64,000 nucleotides of DNA from JBBSNV01 sp964458605. GTDB taxonomy: Bacteria > Pseudomonadota > Alphaproteobacteria > Reyranellales > JAQSWP01. Of the stretch, positions 47,092 to 56,171 are shown piece after piece. The stretch is taken from positions 4,445-68,444 of the forward strand of contig CAYWLS010000024.1 of assembly GCA_964458605.1 (NCBI GenBank). Direction: 5' to 3'. Both the position numbers and the translations under genes were made by a program. How positions within the stretch are numbered: the stretch's first letter is position 1; each line of letters opens with the position of its first letter. The notes beneath the pieces were generated by a model that worked only from the letters and a program-made list of their open reading frames with translations, did no database searches and was not told the DNA's origin.

Positions 47092-47799
47092 ATGGCAGAA
47101 CACTTCGTAAAATCCTTCGACGAAGAGCTGGAGAAGCTCAACGCCTGGATCGGGCAGATGGGCGGGCTGGCCGAGGCGCAGCTTTCCGGCGCGCTCGACG
47201 CCATCGCCCAGCGCGACGCCGCCACCGCCCAGCGCGTGATCGCCGGCGACGCCCAGATCGACAGACTGGAGCGCGACATCGCCCACCACGTGATCCGCAT
47301 GCTGGCGCTGCGCCAGCCCATGGCGGTCGATCTGCGCGCCATCGTCGCGGCGCTGAAGATCTCGTCCGACCTGGAGCGCATCGGCGACTACGCCGCCAAC
47401 CTGGCCAAGCGCTCGCTGGTGCTGGCCGAGATGCCGCCGGTGCGCAGCATCGGCGGGCTGGAGCGGCTGGGCCGGCTGGTGCTGGCGATCCTCAAGGACG
47501 TGCTCGACGCGTTCGGCCAGAACGACGTCGAGAAAGCGCGCCAGGTCTGGCTGCGCGATGCCGAGGTCGACGACATGTACACCTCGCTGTTCCGCGAGCT
47601 GCTGACCTACATGATGGAAGATCCGCGCAACATCACGCCCTGCACGCACCTGCTGTTCATGGCCAAGAACATCGAGCGCGTCGGCGACCACGCCACCAAC
47701 ATCGCCGAGATCATCCACTTCAAGATCCGCGGCGTGGAGATGAATGAGCAGCGGCCCAAGGGCGACACCACCGCCTATGCCAAGGCCGAGGTCCGGTGA
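47092..47799 (+). CDS. phoU: Phosphate-signalling complex protein PhoU
   Basis: A 235-residue helical protein with two PhoU repeats. Each has the metal-binding E/DxxxD-type motif: SSDLERIGDYAANLAKR in the first and AKNIERVGDHATNIAEI in the second. PhoU restrains PhoR when phosphate is sufficient and limits Pst uptake. AGGAGA precedes the ATG. Its stop overlaps the phoB ATG. Confidence 0.97.
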   Translation: MAEHFVKSFDEELEKLNAWIGQMGGLAEAQLSGALDAIAQRDAATAQRVIAGDAQIDRLERDIAHHVIRMLALRQPMAVDLRAIVAALKISSDLERIGDYAANLAKRSLVLAEMPPVRSIGGLERLGRLVLAILKDVLDAFGQNDVEKARQVWLRDAEVDDMYTSLFRELLTYMMEDPRNITPCTHLLFMAKNIERVGDHATNIAEIIHFKIRGVEMNEQRPKGDTTAYAKAEVR

Positions 47800-48524
47800 T
47801 GGACGGTGCGACGGCCATGAGCAACGCGAGCGCGATCAAGCCCGCCATCCTGGTGGTCGAGGACGAATCGGGACTGGTCGAGCTGCTGCGCTACAATCTG
47901 GAGCGCGCCGGCTTCGCCGTGGCGGTGGCCCGCGACGGCGAGGAGGCGATGGCCGCGATCGGCGAGGCGCGCCCCGACCTGGTGCTGCTCGACTGGATGC
48001 TGCCGCTGATGTCGGGCATCGAGGTGTGCCGGCAGATCCGCCGCCAGGCGCCGACCGCCAACCTGCCGATCATCATGCTGACCGCGCGAGGGGAAGAAGG
48101 CGACCGGGTGCGGGGGCTGGATGCCGGCGCCGACGACTACATCGCCAAGCCGTTCTCGCCCACCGAGCTGATCTCGCGCATCCGCGCCGTGCTGCGCCGG
48201 ATTCGTCCCGCCTTGGCCGACCAGATGCTGAGCTATGCCGATCTGCGCATGGACCTGGTGGCGCATCGCGTGTCGCGCGGCGCCAAGAACGTGCATCTGG
48301 GCCCGACCGAATTCCGCCTGTTGCGCCATCTGCTGGAGCATCCCGGCCGGGTGTTCAGCCGCGAGCAGCTGCTCGACGCGGTGTGGGGCAAGGACGTCTA
48401 TGTCGAGGCGCGCACCGTCGACGTGCATATCCGCCGCCTGCGCAAGGCGCTCAACATCGACGACAAGCCCGACCTGATCCGCACCGTGCGCGCGGCGGGC
48501 TATGCGCTGGAAGCGGAAGGCTGA
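47799..48524 (+). CDS. phoB: Phosphate regulon response regulator PhoB
   Basis: OmpR-class response regulator, 241 residues. The receiver has the acidic pair VVEDE, the phospho-acceptor LLDWMLP and the Lys in IAKPFSP; the C-terminal winged helix is RTVDVHIRRLRKALN. The ATG at 47799 overlaps the phoU stop (TGATG). GTG at 47796 and ATG at 47817 are also in frame. It is the expected partner of PhoR and the protein that would bind the box before pstS. Confidence 0.96.
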   Translation: MDGATAMSNASAIKPAILVVEDESGLVELLRYNLERAGFAVAVARDGEEAMAAIGEARPDLVLLDWMLPLMSGIEVCRQIRRQAPTANLPIIMLTARGEEGDRVRGLDAGADDYIAKPFSPTELISRIRAVLRRIRPALADQMLSYADLRMDLVAHRVSRGAKNVHLGPTEFRLLRHLLEHPGRVFSREQLLDAVWGKDVYVEARTVDVHIRRLRKALNIDDKPDLIRTVRAAGYALEAEG

Positions 48525-48592
48525 AGCGCTTTGTCACATCCCCGTAACCGCATGCCGTTGGAATGGCCGCCGCAAAGCGATAGTCCCCCACG

Positions 48593-48622
48593 GGGCGCAC
48601 CCTGTCGGTGCGCCCTCCTTTT
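48593..48622 (+). terminator. Intrinsic terminator of the pho/pst operon
   Basis: GGGCGCACC-CTGTC-GGTGCGCCC, a perfect 9-bp stem, is followed by TCCTTTT. It lies 68 nt after phoB and faces the convergent acetyltransferase gene. Confidence 0.85.
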
Positions 48623-48649
48623 GGGAGCGTGGCGAGGCTGCCAGCGGTC

Positions 48650-51367
48650 CTATCTCAGGGCGAGCCGCACCTCGACCAGGCTGGGGTCGTCGGCCACGCC
48701 CTGCACGGTGAAGCCGAGCTGCCGCGCCATGCGCAGCATGCGTTCGTTCTCGCGCAGCACGATGCCGAAGATCTCGCGCAGGCCCTGGCGGCGGGCGTAG
48801 TCGATGATCGCCATCATCAGCAGGTAGCCCAGGCCGGAGCCCTTGAGGTCGGAGCGCACCACCACCGCGTATTCGCCGCGCTCGTGGTTGGGATCGATGG
48901 CGATGCGCACCACGCCCAGCCCCTCGTCGCCGCCGCCCTGCATGGCCGGCCGCACCGCGACGAAAGCCATCTGCCGGTCGTAGTCGATCTGGGTCAGCCG
49001 CGCGGCCAGCACATGCGGCAGCCTGCCGAGCGGCGCGAAGAAGCGCATGCGCACGTCTTCCTTGTCGAGCCGGTCGAACGTGGCCTGCAAGGTGGGCTCG
49101 TCCTCGGGCCGGATCGGCCGCAGCATGGCGGCGCTGCCGTCGCGCAGCGCGATCTGGCGCTCGAGCTGGCGCGGATAGGGCTTGATCGCCAGCCGCTTCT
49201 CGCCTCCCTGGTCGCCCCCCTGGCCGTCCCCTTGGCCGTCCCGGCCGGCGGCCGCCTGCACCTTGATGCGCGCATCGAGCGCCAGCACGCCCTGGGCGTC
49301 GGCCAGCAGCGGGTTGATGTCGAACTCGGCGATCTGCGGCAGCTCGACCACCGCCTGGCCGATCGCGATCAAGGTGGCGGCGATGGCGTCGAGCGCGGCC
49401 GGCGGGCGGGCGCGATAGCCTTCGAGCAGGCGGAACACGCGGGTGCGGCGCATCGCGTCGTAGGCCAGCGCCATGTTGAGCGGCGGCAGGGCCAGCGCGC
49501 TGTCGGCGATGCGCTCGACCGCCACGCCGCCATGGCCGAACAGCAGCACCGGGCCGAACACCGGGTCCACGCTCATGCCCAGGATCAGCTCGAGCGCCAT
49601 GTCGCGCTGGATCATGGCCTGCACCGCGAAGCCCTCGATGCGCGCCTGCGGGGCGTGCTGGCGCACCCGCTCCAGCATGTAGCCGGCGGCCGTCTCGACC
49701 TGGGCGGGCGCCAGGTTCAGCGCCACGCCGCCGGCATCGGATTTGTGGGTGATGTCGGGCGACACGATCTTCAGCGCCACCGGCCCGCCGATCTTCGCTG
49801 CCAGCCGGCCGGCCTCGGCCGGATCGCGCGCCACCTCGGTGGCCACCACGGGAATGCCGCAGGCCGCCAGCACGCGCTTGGCTTCCGGCTCGCTCAGCAG
49901 GGTGCGGCCCTGGGCCAGCGCGGCGTCGATCACGCCCTGCGCCGCCTGGGTGTCGATGCGCACCTCCTGCGGCGCCGAGACCGGCGTCTGCATCAGCGCT
50001 TCGCGGTTGCGCTGGAAGTTGACCAGATGCATGAAGCCGCGCACCGCCTGGCGCGGCGTCTCGAAGCTGGGCAGATGGGCGGCCAGGAAATGGCGCCGCG
50101 CCGGCCCGGCGGTGGCCGCGCCCACCCAGCTCGTCAGCAGCGGCCAGGGCAGCTTGGGGGCGGCCGCGGCCACGGCGCGGGCGATGTCGTCGTTGGAAGC
50201 CACGGCGGTGGGCGCGTTCAGCACCAGCACCGCGTCGATCGCCGCTTGGTCCTGCAGCGCCTCGAGCGCGGCGACGTAGCGGGCGGCGTCGGCGTCGCCG
50301 ATGATGTCGATGGGATTGCCGCGCGACCAGCCCTTGGGCAGCACCGCGCTCATGCGCGCGATCGTGGCGTCGTCCAGCTCGGCCAGCTTGCCGCCTTCCT
50401 CCTCCAGCGCGTCGGTGGCCAGCACGCCCAGGCCGCCGCCATTGCCCAAGATCGCCAGCCGGTCGCCATGGATGCGTTTGCCGGTGCTCAAGGTGGTGGC
50501 GGCCTCGAACAGCTCGTCGAGATCGGCCACGCGCAGCATGCCGGCGCGGCGGAAGGCGGCGTCGTACACCGCATCGGCGCCGGCCATGGCGCCGGTATGC
50601 GACACCGCGGCACGGCGGCCGGCGCGGCTGCGCCCGGCCTTGACCACGATCACCGGCTTGGCGCGCGACGCGGCGCGGGCGGCCGACATGAATTTGCGCG
50701 CGTCGCGCACCGTCTCGATATAGAGCAGGATGGCGTCGGTGGCGCCGTCCAGCGCCAGCCAGTCCAGCATGTCGCCGAAATCGACATCGGCCATGTCGCC
50801 CAGCGACACGACATGGGAGAAGCCGATGTCGCGCGGCGCCGCCCAGTCCAGCATGGCGGTGATCACCGCGCCCGATTGGGTGACGAAGGCCAGCCCGCCC
50901 TTGCCCGGCGCCAGGTGCGAGAAGGAAGCGTCGATGCCCATGCCCGGCACCAATATGCCCAGGCAGTTGGGGCCGACGATGCGCAGGATGTGCGGCCTTG
51001 CGGCGTCGAGGATGGCCTGGCGGCGGCGCACGCCTTCGCGGTCGCGGCCCTCGCCGAAGCCGGCGGTGATGATCACGGCGGCCTTGGTGCCGCGCCCGCC
51101 CAGCTCGGCGACGATGCCGGCAACCGTGTCGGGCGGGGTGGCGATCACTGCCAGGTCGGGCGCTTCGGGCAGGGCGGCGATGTCGCGATGCACGGCGCGG
51201 CCGGCGATGGTGGCGGCCTTGGGATTGACGAACCACAATTCGCCGGCGAATCCGGCGCGCTGCAGGTTGCGCGCCAGCACGCCGCCCACGGATTTCTCGT
51301 CGCGCGAGGCGCCGATCAGGGCGATCGAGCGGGGCGCGAACAGCCGGTCGAGATTGCGGATCGACAT
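48650..51367 (-). CDS. Acyl-CoA synthetase (NDP-forming)-GNAT fusion, Pat/PatZ-like
   Basis: A 905-residue fusion: CoA-binding and ligase domains of the NDP-forming acyl-CoA synthetase type (RSIALIGASRDEKSVGGVL, IVGPNCLGI, VTQSGAVITAMLDWA), an ATP-grasp part (ALKIVSPDITHKSDAGGV), then a C-terminal GNAT (LKGSGLGYLLMMAIIDYARR). This is the layout of bacterial protein lysine acetyltransferases such as Pat/PatZ, which acetylate acetyl-CoA synthetase. The His of SHTGAM, which is the phospho-histidine of true ligases, is still present, so enzymatic ligase activity cannot be ruled out. A Gly-Gln-Asp-rich linker precedes the GNAT domain. It converges on phoB. Confidence 0.9.
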   Translation of the reverse strand: MSIRNLDRLFAPRSIALIGASRDEKSVGGVLARNLQRAGFAGELWFVNPKAATIAGRAVHRDIAALPEAPDLAVIATPPDTVAGIVAELGGRGTKAAVIITAGFGEGRDREGVRRRQAILDAARPHILRIVGPNCLGILVPGMGIDASFSHLAPGKGGLAFVTQSGAVITAMLDWAAPRDIGFSHVVSLGDMADVDFGDMLDWLALDGATDAILLYIETVRDARKFMSAARAASRAKPVIVVKAGRSRAGRRAAVSHTGAMAGADAVYDAAFRRAGMLRVADLDELFEAATTLSTGKRIHGDRLAILGNGGGLGVLATDALEEEGGKLAELDDATIARMSAVLPKGWSRGNPIDIIGDADAARYVAALEALQDQAAIDAVLVLNAPTAVASNDDIARAVAAAAPKLPWPLLTSWVGAATAGPARRHFLAAHLPSFETPRQAVRGFMHLVNFQRNREALMQTPVSAPQEVRIDTQAAQGVIDAALAQGRTLLSEPEAKRVLAACGIPVVATEVARDPAEAGRLAAKIGGPVALKIVSPDITHKSDAGGVALNLAPAQVETAAGYMLERVRQHAPQARIEGFAVQAMIQRDMALELILGMSVDPVFGPVLLFGHGGVAVERIADSALALPPLNMALAYDAMRRTRVFRLLEGYRARPPAALDAIAATLIAIGQAVVELPQIAEFDINPLLADAQGVLALDARIKVQAAAGRDGQGDGQGGDQGGEKRLAIKPYPRQLERQIALRDGSAAMLRPIRPEDEPTLQATFDRLDKEDVRMRFFAPLGRLPHVLAARLTQIDYDRQMAFVAVRPAMQGGGDEGLGVVRIAIDPNHERGEYAVVVRSDLKGSGLGYLLMMAIIDYARRQGLREIFGIVLRENERMLRMARQLGFTVQGVADDPSLVEVRLALR

Positions 51368-51400
51368 GGCCCCCGAGTTTAGGGCAATTCCGCTGCCAGG

Positions 51401-52735
51401 CTAGGCCGGTTGCGCGGCACCGTGCTTGCGCTCCAGCCGCCACAGATAGAGCAGCAGCGCCAGACCCGGTATGGCCAGCAGCGCGGTGAGCGCGAAGAAG
51501 CTGGCCCAGTCGGTGTGGTCGGCCAGCCAGCCGCCGCCGGAGGCCAGGATGGTGCGGCCCACCGCCATGAACGAGGTCAGCAGCGCATATTGCGTAGCGG
51601 TGAAGGCGCGGTTGCAGAGTAGCGACAGATAGGCGACGAACGCCGCCGAGCCGATGCCGTTGGTGAAATTGTCGGCGCCGATCGACACCGCCAGCATGGC
51701 GTTGTCGTGGCCCACCACGGCCTGCAGACTGAACAGCAGGTTGGTGACGGCCTGCAGGATGCCGCCCAGCAGCAGCCCGCCCATCACGCCGTAGCGCGCC
51801 ACCACCACGCCGCCCACCGCGACGCCGGCCAGCGTGGCGACGACGCCGAACACCTTGCTGATGGCGGCGATCTCCAGCCCGGTGAAGCCCAGCTCGTTGT
51901 AGAACGGATTGGCCATCACCCCGCCGATGGCGTCGCCGAATTTGTAGAGCAGCACGAAGGCCAGGATGACCACCCAGGCCGGGCGCCGCGTGAAATCGAT
52001 CAGCGGATCGAGCACCATCTCCTTCAGCCGCTGCAGCAGCGGCGGCATGGTCGCGGACCCCGATGCAGCGGTGGCGGGCAGCCGCGGCTCGGGCGCGGCC
52101 AGGGTGACCAGCATCGACAGCGCCATCAGCACGCCCAGCGCGGCGAACACAAATCGCCAGTCCACCACGTCGGACAGCGCCAGCGCACCCGCGCCGGCCG
52201 CCAGCAGGCCGATGCGATAGCCGAGCTGGGTGGCCGCCGCGCCGCCGCCCTGTTCGTCCTCGTCGAGGATCTCGATGCGATAGGCGTCGATGGCGATGTC
52301 CTGCGTGGCCGACAGGAAGGCCACCGCCAGCGCCGCCACCGCGGTGGCGAACGGATCGACTTGGGGATCGGTCCAGCCCATCGCCACGATGGCGACCACC
52401 AGGGCGATCTGGGTCAGCAGGATCCAGCTGCGCCGCCGTCCCAGCGCCCGGCCCAGCAGCGGGATGCGCAGGTGATCGACCAGCGGCGACCAGGCGAACT
52501 TGAAGGCGTAGGGAATGCCGACCAGCGAGAACAGGCCGATCGCCGTCTTGTCGACGCCGACCTTGGACAGCCAGTAGGACAGGGTCGAGAGCGTCAGCAG
52601 CAGCGGCAGGCCGCTGGCGAAGCCCATGCCCAGGATCACCAGCATGCGCGGATTGCGATAGACCGCGGCCGCCTGCTTCCACGCCGCCCAGCGCTGCGCC
52701 CAGGTGAGCTTCGCGCGCGCCGCTTCCGGCGTCAC
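51401..52735 (-). CDS. ampG: AmpG-like MFS permease
   Basis: A 444-residue major-facilitator protein with 12 or more helices. It matches AmpG, which imports GlcNAc-anhydromuropeptides for wall recycling: VILGMGFASGLPLLLTLSTLSYWLSKVGVDKTAIGLFSLVGIPYAFKFAWSPLVD, and ATQDIAIDAYRIEIL. The GTG at 52735 overlaps the adenosine kinase stop by 4 nt (GTGA). Together with the Bax-like, VanX-like and MurJ genes it adds to the wall-metabolism content of the window. Confidence 0.9.
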   Translation of the reverse strand: MTPEAARAKLTWAQRWAAWKQAAAVYRNPRMLVILGMGFASGLPLLLTLSTLSYWLSKVGVDKTAIGLFSLVGIPYAFKFAWSPLVDHLRIPLLGRALGRRRSWILLTQIALVVAIVAMGWTDPQVDPFATAVAALAVAFLSATQDIAIDAYRIEILDEDEQGGGAAATQLGYRIGLLAAGAGALALSDVVDWRFVFAALGVLMALSMLVTLAAPEPRLPATAASGSATMPPLLQRLKEMVLDPLIDFTRRPAWVVILAFVLLYKFGDAIGGVMANPFYNELGFTGLEIAAISKVFGVVATLAGVAVGGVVVARYGVMGGLLLGGILQAVTNLLFSLQAVVGHDNAMLAVSIGADNFTNGIGSAAFVAYLSLLCNRAFTATQYALLTSFMAVGRTILASGGGWLADHTDWASFFALTALLAIPGLALLLYLWRLERKHGAAQPA

Positions 52736-53733
52736 TTGACGCCCAGCTTGCTGCGCATCAGCGCCTTCAGATCCTGCTGCGGCCGGGCGCCGACATGGGC
52801 GATCACTTCGCCGGCGGCCAGGCTGGCGATCTTGCCGGCCAACGCCAGGTCGCCGAACTGGCGATAGCCATAGAGGAAGCCTGCGGCGTAGAGATCGCCC
52901 GCGCCGGTGGTGTCGACCACGCGGCCCTGCGGCATGGCGTCGATCACATGCACCTCCTCGCCGCGCACGATCACCGAGCCTTTTTCCGAGCGGGTCAGGC
53001 AGGCGATGCGGCAATCCTCGCGCACCATCTGCAGCGCGCTGTCGAAGTCGCTCACCTGGTAGAGCGACAGGATCTCCGATTCGTTGGCGAACAATATGTC
53101 GACCGGCCCGGCCACCAGCTCGCGGAACTCCGCCCGCCAGCGATCGACGCAGAAGGCGTCGCTCAGGGTCAGCGCCACCTCGCGGCCGGCATCGGCGGCG
53201 ATCTGCATGGCCTTGCGGCAGGCCTGCTTGGCCGGCGGCTGGTCCCACAGATAGCCCTCGATATAGAGCACTTCGCCCCTGGCGATCTCGGCGGCGTCGA
53301 TGTCGGCGGGCTGCAGGTGGATGCAGGCGCCCAGATAGGTGTTCATGGTGCGCTGCGCGTCCGGCGTCACCAGGATCAGGCAGCGCGCGGTGGGCGGGCC
53401 GTCCTGGGCGGCTTGCGACGTGAAGCGCACGCCGGCGGCGCGCAAATCGTGGGCGAACACCTGGCCGAGCTGGTCGTCGCGCACGCGCCCGACATAGCCC
53501 GCCGCGCCGCCCAGCAGCGCCACCCCGACCATGGTGTTGGCGCAGGAGCCGCCCGACATCTCGATGCCCGGCCCCATTGCCGCGTAGAGCGCCTCAGCCT
53601 CCTGGGCATCGATCAGCCGCATGCCGCCCTTGTCCAGCTTGCGGCTGGCGATGAAGGCGTCGTCGGCCTGGGCGATGACGTCGACGATGGCGTTGCCGAT
53701 GCCGACCACGGCGAGGGAAGAATTGGCGGACAT
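52732..53733 (-). CDS. Adenosine kinase (PfkB family)
   Basis: A 333-residue PfkB/ribokinase-family kinase with GGSCANTMVGVALLGG (N-terminal PfkB signature), FANESEI and the catalytic VVDTTGAGDLYAAGFLYG with its Asp. Alphaproteobacterial members of this subgroup are annotated as adenosine kinase, making AMP for purine salvage. The ATG at 53733 starts MSANSSLAVVGIGNAIVDV. Translation is coupled to ampG downstream. Confidence 0.9.
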   Translation of the reverse strand: MSANSSLAVVGIGNAIVDVIAQADDAFIASRKLDKGGMRLIDAQEAEALYAAMGPGIEMSGGSCANTMVGVALLGGAAGYVGRVRDDQLGQVFAHDLRAAGVRFTSQAAQDGPPTARCLILVTPDAQRTMNTYLGACIHLQPADIDAAEIARGEVLYIEGYLWDQPPAKQACRKAMQIAADAGREVALTLSDAFCVDRWRAEFRELVAGPVDILFANESEILSLYQVSDFDSALQMVREDCRIACLTRSEKGSVIVRGEEVHVIDAMPQGRVVDTTGAGDLYAAGFLYGYRQFGDLALAGKIASLAAGEVIAHVGARPQQDLKALMRSKLGVK

Positions 53734-53781
53734 AGGGGCTGCGCTCCGTACCGATTGCGGCGCGAGTATAGCCGCCGCTCT

Positions 53782-53813
53782 CCCCTCGACAAGGCGGCCC
53801 CTCGACAAGCAGG
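53782..53813. repeat. 16-bp tandem duplication before the adenosine kinase gene
   Basis: CCCCTCGACAAGGCGG (53782-53797) and CCCCTCGACAAGCAGG (53798-53813), 14 of 16 bases identical, lie in the divergent spacer between the kinase and EI24 genes. Confidence 0.75.
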
Positions 53814-53873
53814 CCGGGCTTGCCTATCTGTCATCGGCTCCTTGCGACAGCACAAGCCCTGATCGGAGTCGAG

Positions 53874-54581
53874 ATGTTCTCTGGATTGGTCAAAGCCGTC
53901 GAGCAGCTGGGCGATCCGCGCCTGCGCCGCGTCATCTGGCTCACCCTGCTGGTGTCGCTGGGCTTCCTGGTGCTGCTGGTGCTGGGCATCAGCCTGGCGC
54001 TGCACTGGATGCACCTGGTCAGCATCGGCTGGCTCGATTCGGTGGTGTCCTGGCTGCTGGGCACGGGCTCGGTGGTGCTGGCCTTCTTCCTGTTCCCGAT
54101 CGTGGTCGGCATCGTGATCTCGCTGTTCCTGGACGAGGTCGCCGACGCGGTCGAGGCGCGCCACTATCCCGACCTGCCCAAGGCGCCGGGCATGGGCTTC
54201 TGGGCCGGGCTGTGGGTCGGCATCCGCTTCGCCGGCCTGCTGCTGCTGGTCAACCTGGTGCTGCTGCTGGTGTGGGCGCTGATGGCGCTGACCGTGGTGC
54301 TGGCGCCGTTCGTGCCGCTGATGTTCTACGTCGTCAACGGCTGGCTGGTGGGACGCGAATATTTCGAGCAGGTGGCGTTCCGTCGCCTCAGCGTGGAGGA
54401 GGCGCGCCAACTGCGCCGGCCCTATGCGCTGCGCCTGACCGTGGCCGGCACCGCCATCGCCTTCCTGTCGACCGTTCCGGTGATCAACCTGATCGCGCCG
54501 CTGATCGCCACCGCCTACATGGTCCACGTCTATTGGGACCTGGTGCGCCTGCGGGGCCGCGCCGTCGCGCGCGCCGGCTGA
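53874..54581 (+). CDS. EI24/CysZ-like membrane protein
   Basis: A 235-residue membrane protein of the EI24 domain family, which includes the sulfate permease CysZ and its relatives. Five or six helices are visible (LTLLVSLGFLVLLVLGISLA, SVVLAFFLFPIVVGIVISLF, GLLLLVNLVLLLVWALMALT and others), plus FVPLMFYVVNGWLVGREYFEQVAFRR. GGAG lies 5 nt before the ATG at 53874. No cysteine-pathway gene is adjacent, so sulfate transport is not supported by context. Confidence 0.82.
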   Translation: MFSGLVKAVEQLGDPRLRRVIWLTLLVSLGFLVLLVLGISLALHWMHLVSIGWLDSVVSWLLGTGSVVLAFFLFPIVVGIVISLFLDEVADAVEARHYPDLPKAPGMGFWAGLWVGIRFAGLLLLVNLVLLLVWALMALTVVLAPFVPLMFYVVNGWLVGREYFEQVAFRRLSVEEARQLRRPYALRLTVAGTAIAFLSTVPVINLIAPLIATAYMVHVYWDLVRLRGRAVARAG

Positions 54582-54766
54582 GAGGTCTTGGGGCGCATCG
54601 CGCGGTGCCTCAAAACCCGCGCCTTTGTGGCGAAAACAAGGTGTCGGCCGAATCATCCCGACTCGCCCCGGGCGGCGGAACGTGCTATTTATACGTTCAG
54701 CGACGCCCTGCGGCCGGGTCCGAAGGCAGCGTCCCTATCCCTGATCCCACTGCGTGAAGGTAGTTG

Positions 54767-55483
54767 ATGTTCGGTCGCAAGAAGCCCGATTCGCCCAAAT
54801 CCGATTCCACGGCGGCGGAAGCGGATCTGCCACCGCTCAAGCTGCGTAGCGGCTCGCCGCCGGCGGCGCAGACTTCCGTTCCTCCCGTTCCAACGACATT
54901 GGTGGCGCCCGTGCAACCCAAATTCGACATTCCCAAGCGACCCTCCGACGCCTCTGCCGCCGCCGCGCCGACCCAGCCGGTCGCGCCGCAGCGCCCCGCC
55001 GCCCCGCCGCCGCCGGCCGCCGCGCCGTCGAGCAGCGCTACCGCGTCAGGCAACGAGGGCAAGAAGCTGCTGGTCGGCCGCGACATCATGCTGAGCGGCG
55101 AGATCAATACCTGCGACATGCTGGTGGTCGAGGGCCGCGTCGAGGCGACGCTGAGCGACACCAAGGCGATCGAGATCCGCAACGGCGGCTATTTCAAGGG
55201 CAATGCCGAGATCGAGAGCGCCGAGATCAGCGGCACCTTCGAGGGCAACCTGACGGTACGCGGCCGCCTCTTGATCCATTCGACCGGCAAGATCGCCGGC
55301 AAGATCCGCTACGGCATGCTGGAAGTGGAATGCGGCGGCCAGCTGAGCGGCGACATCCAGATGGTCAGCGCCGAGGAAGCCAAGCGCAGCGGCAGCGCCG
55401 CCGGCCAGGGCCTCAATATCGGCGGCGGCAATGGCAGCCGCCCCCACAACAGCCAGGCCGAAGGCCGGCGTGCGGAAAGCTGA
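54767..55483 (+). CDS. Bactofilin family cytoskeletal protein
   Basis: A 238-residue bactofilin. A long Pro/Ala-rich N-terminus (to about residue 95) is followed by the beta-helical DUF583 core: LVGRDIMLSGEINTCDMLVVEGRVEATL, FKGNAEIESAEISGTFEGNLTVRGRLLIHSTGKIAGKIRYGMLEVECGGQLSGDI. Bactofilins polymerise without nucleotide and position wall or stalk enzymes at the membrane; no particular partner is evident. The ATG at 54767 has GAAGG upstream, with TTG 3 nt earlier. The 185-nt upstream spacer contains GAACGT-(9)-ACGTTC at 54678-54698, a possible promoter or operator element. Confidence 0.93.
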   Translation: MFGRKKPDSPKSDSTAAEADLPPLKLRSGSPPAAQTSVPPVPTTLVAPVQPKFDIPKRPSDASAAAAPTQPVAPQRPAAPPPPAAAPSSSATASGNEGKKLLVGRDIMLSGEINTCDMLVVEGRVEATLSDTKAIEIRNGGYFKGNAEIESAEISGTFEGNLTVRGRLLIHSTGKIAGKIRYGMLEVECGGQLSGDIQMVSAEEAKRSGSAAGQGLNIGGGNGSRPHNSQAEGRRAES

Positions 55484-55502
55484 CCGCGCGAGGAGATCGA
55501 TC

Positions 55503-55567
55503 GACCGGCCGAATCGACTGGCCGAATCGATTGGCCGACGCGACCGGCCGAATCGACCGGCCGACGG
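55503..55567. repeat. 13-bp tandem repeat, five units, after the bactofilin gene
   Basis: Units based on GACCGGCCGAATC at 55503-55515, 55516-55528, 55529-55541, 55542-55554 and 55555-55567, with a partial sixth near 55571. The units differ by a few bases each, mostly C/T. It fills the spacer before the lipoprotein gene. Confidence 0.8.
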
Positions 55568-55685
55568 GGCGACCGGCTGAGGAGATGGCGGCAAGAGGGG
55601 GATAGCTTGCGTCATGGGGGATAGACGCGAGTCATATGGCGGCGTCGCCTGGGGCAGTCCCGGCGACGGCGCGAACGAGGCGGCA

Positions 55686-56168
55686 ATGTCCGGCTGGACA
55701 TCGCCGCGCGCCCCGTCCTGCGCCGCGCTATCCGCTGAGCTATCCGCCGGTCCCGCCGCCCGCCGTCCGCCTTTCCTTCTCACCCTGACCGCGCTGCTGG
55801 TGGTGGCGCTGGGCAGTTGCACCGCCGACGACCAGCAGGGCATCACCGGCGGCGCCGGCAATCTGGCCGGCAGCGGCATCGCCTATGCGCCCGCCACCGG
55901 TTCGGGTCCGCCCTCGCGGCTGCAGAGTCTGTCGGCCACCCAGGTGGTCGCCCTGCTGGGCGAGCCCGGCTTCAAGCGCGAGGAAAATCCGGCCCAGGTA
56001 TGGCGCTATACCGGCAAGGCCTGCGTGCTGGAGCTGTTCCTCTATCGCCTGGACAAGGATTTCCAGGTGCGCCACGTCGAGACCCGCGATGCCAAGGCCA
56101 ATGCGGTGGCCCAGGATCCCTGCATCGCCGCCATCGCCGCGCAGAAGAAGACGGTGGCGGCGAAGTAA
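55686..56168 (+). CDS. Predicted lipoprotein with a BamE-like fold pattern
   Basis: A 160-residue protein with a basic start, a hydrophobic helix (FLLTLTALLVVALGSC) and a lipobox ending at Cys (LGSC), so it should be lipid-anchored and handled by Lnt. The body, SLSATQVVALLGEPGFKREENPAQVWRY...LELFLY, resembles the SmpA/OmlA/BamE pattern (a short helix, then LGEP and strands), but the match is weak. The ATG at 55686 with GAGG upstream is preferred to an earlier one at 55614. Function is unknown. Confidence 0.7.
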   Translation: MSGWTSPRAPSCAALSAELSAGPAARRPPFLLTLTALLVVALGSCTADDQQGITGGAGNLAGSGIAYAPATGSGPPSRLQSLSATQVVALLGEPGFKREENPAQVWRYTGKACVLELFLYRLDKDFQVRHVETRDAKANAVAQDPCIAAIAAQKKTVAAK

Positions 56169-56171
56169 TTC

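Noticed and set aside
55503..55583. The regular 13-bp array considered as a CRISPR array.
   Set aside because: Units are directly adjacent with no spacers, and no cas genes are present.
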